This document shows, one piece after another, positions 63,111 to 64,000 of a stretch of 64,000 bases of DNA; within the stretch, counting starts at the first letter, position 1; each line of letters opens with the position of its first letter. A model generated the notes under the pieces. It searched no databases and was not told where the DNA came from. It saw only the letters and a list, made by a program, of their open reading frames with translations. The stretch is from Lepus europaeus (lineage: Eukaryota; Chordata; Mammalia; Lagomorpha; Leporidae). A program made the position numbers and the translations under genes. The stretch covers positions 44,176,002 through 44,240,001 of the forward strand of contig NC_084831.1 in NCBI RefSeq assembly GCF_033115175.1, read 5' to 3'.

Positions 63111-63929
63111 CTTATAAATGTCTTCTTGCAACTGGGCAAAAGGGTGTGTGGGTGGGGTGGGGTGGGGTGGGGGAAGGAGCCATTCAACAGAAGTCCCTTC
63201 CACGCATGTGCTTTTGAACCACCAGTCTGAGAGATCTCAGCCTAATGTGAATGGGGTCAGAAGCGCAGTGGAGGAATGTCCTACAGGAGGATGAAAATCT
63301 TACCAAATTTCCTTTTTGCTTAAAAAAAATTATATGTTATATGTAGAATTAGAATTGTATGTAGAGATTAACCTTAACCCTGGTGGTATTTTGTATCTCC
63401 CCAACCCTACTTTCAGGCATGTAATTTATTAGCTGACTAAATAATTTCTAAATTAAACAGTGCCGCCACAGAGGTGGTTATTTTCCATAGATGATAAATC
63501 TTGTCCATGGGAGCCATCATTTATGAAGACAGCACCAGTTCCTATTTCACTAACATTTGCAAACAAGACTCAACCACTTTGTTCTCTCTGGGATAGTCAT
63601 TGCAGTTATTTTCTGAGTAACCTGTATTGACTTTCTCTAGGAAAAATTATCTTAAGTTACTGAAATTTTCATCATATCTAACTTTGTGGCACTGTATATC
63701 AAACCTCTTATGGATTATCAATTTCAAAATAACTATGTCTCAAAATGATGTTACTATTTAGTCCTTTTTATTAAACTTGTCCATTCTAGAAGTCATGCTT
63801 AAATTATTTCCAAGAGCATTTTTTAAAATAGTTTTGGTGTGATAGAAGAAAGGGATAAATTTAAGTAAAGGTAAATTTATTTTTAGATTGTATACACTAT
63901 TTAATAATGTCCTGAACAAAACACTTCTA

Positions 63930-64000
63930 GGGGCACATGTTTGGCCTACTGGTAAGGACATCAGTTAAGATGCCCTCATCCCACATTGGGAGAATCTGGG
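63930..64000 (+). mobile_element. CSINE, old type, cut by the window end
   Basis: The head 'ggggcacatgtttggcctactggtaagg' and 'gttaagatgccctcatcccac' are present. Confidence 0.65.

Larger units (their letters stand above)
57323..64000 (+). other. ZYG11B: ZYG11B intron 1 (start; continues past the window)
   Basis: At least 6.7 kb of intron. The first 1.1 kb (to 58438) is SINE-free and starts CpG-rich, in line with regulatory use. SINE density is much lower than between the genes: only two complete young or classic copies and a few old ones. No exon is seen. Confidence 0.85.

Overview
This is a mammalian nuclear window, almost certainly from a rabbit or close lagomorph. The decisive sign is about 95 copies of the lagomorph tRNA-derived C repeat (CSINE), in both orientations. 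Each has a tRNA-like head with A and B boxes, a body with phrases such as 'gatggcccaagt.cttgggcccctgcaccc', a CT-rich stretch, and an 'aaataaataaatctttaaaa' tail. I call copies 'young type' when the head reads 'ggctaatcctccgcc', 'classic' when it reads 'gtaaagccgccacctg', and 'old type' for diverged copies with 'gcagcaggtgatggctcaagt'. Together they cover roughly half of the DNA. There is no bacterial, phage or CRISPR content.

Two protein-coding genes reach into the window, transcribed away from each other. COA7 (cytochrome c oxidase assembly factor 7) is on the minus strand: exon 1 at 16485-16590 behind a CpG-island promoter, exon 2 at 13582-13722. I found no exon 3, so 1-13581 is read as part of intron 2. 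ZYG11B (substrate receptor of a CUL2 ubiquitin ligase) is on the plus strand: its ten-codon first exon is at 57293-57322 in a CpG island, and everything to 64000 is intron 1. COA7 next to ZYG11B matches the human 1p32.3 gene order. The two genes share no visible pathway; one is mitochondrial respiratory-chain assembly, the other cytosolic protein quality control.

The 40 kb between the two starts has no gene I can name. It holds an orphan CpG island at about 26860-27330 with two opposed CCAAT boxes around a CRE-like core, a PFDN6 processed pseudogene (39275-39630), a fairly large L1 insertion with a 5' inversion (20661-25441), a second old antisense L1 chain (50730-53460), and two copies of a small inverted-repeat element. 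It also holds two short exon-like stretches on the minus strand (42706-42778 and 49297-49361) that I cannot identify. The repeats are heavily nested, and many insertions keep target-site duplications (TSDs), which gives a relative order of events.

I do not see a new biological system here. The items most worth checking are the orphan CpG island, the exon-like stretch at 49.3 kb, the L1 inversion, and the SINE sites hit twice. All repeat names rest on recalled consensus features, not on a database search.
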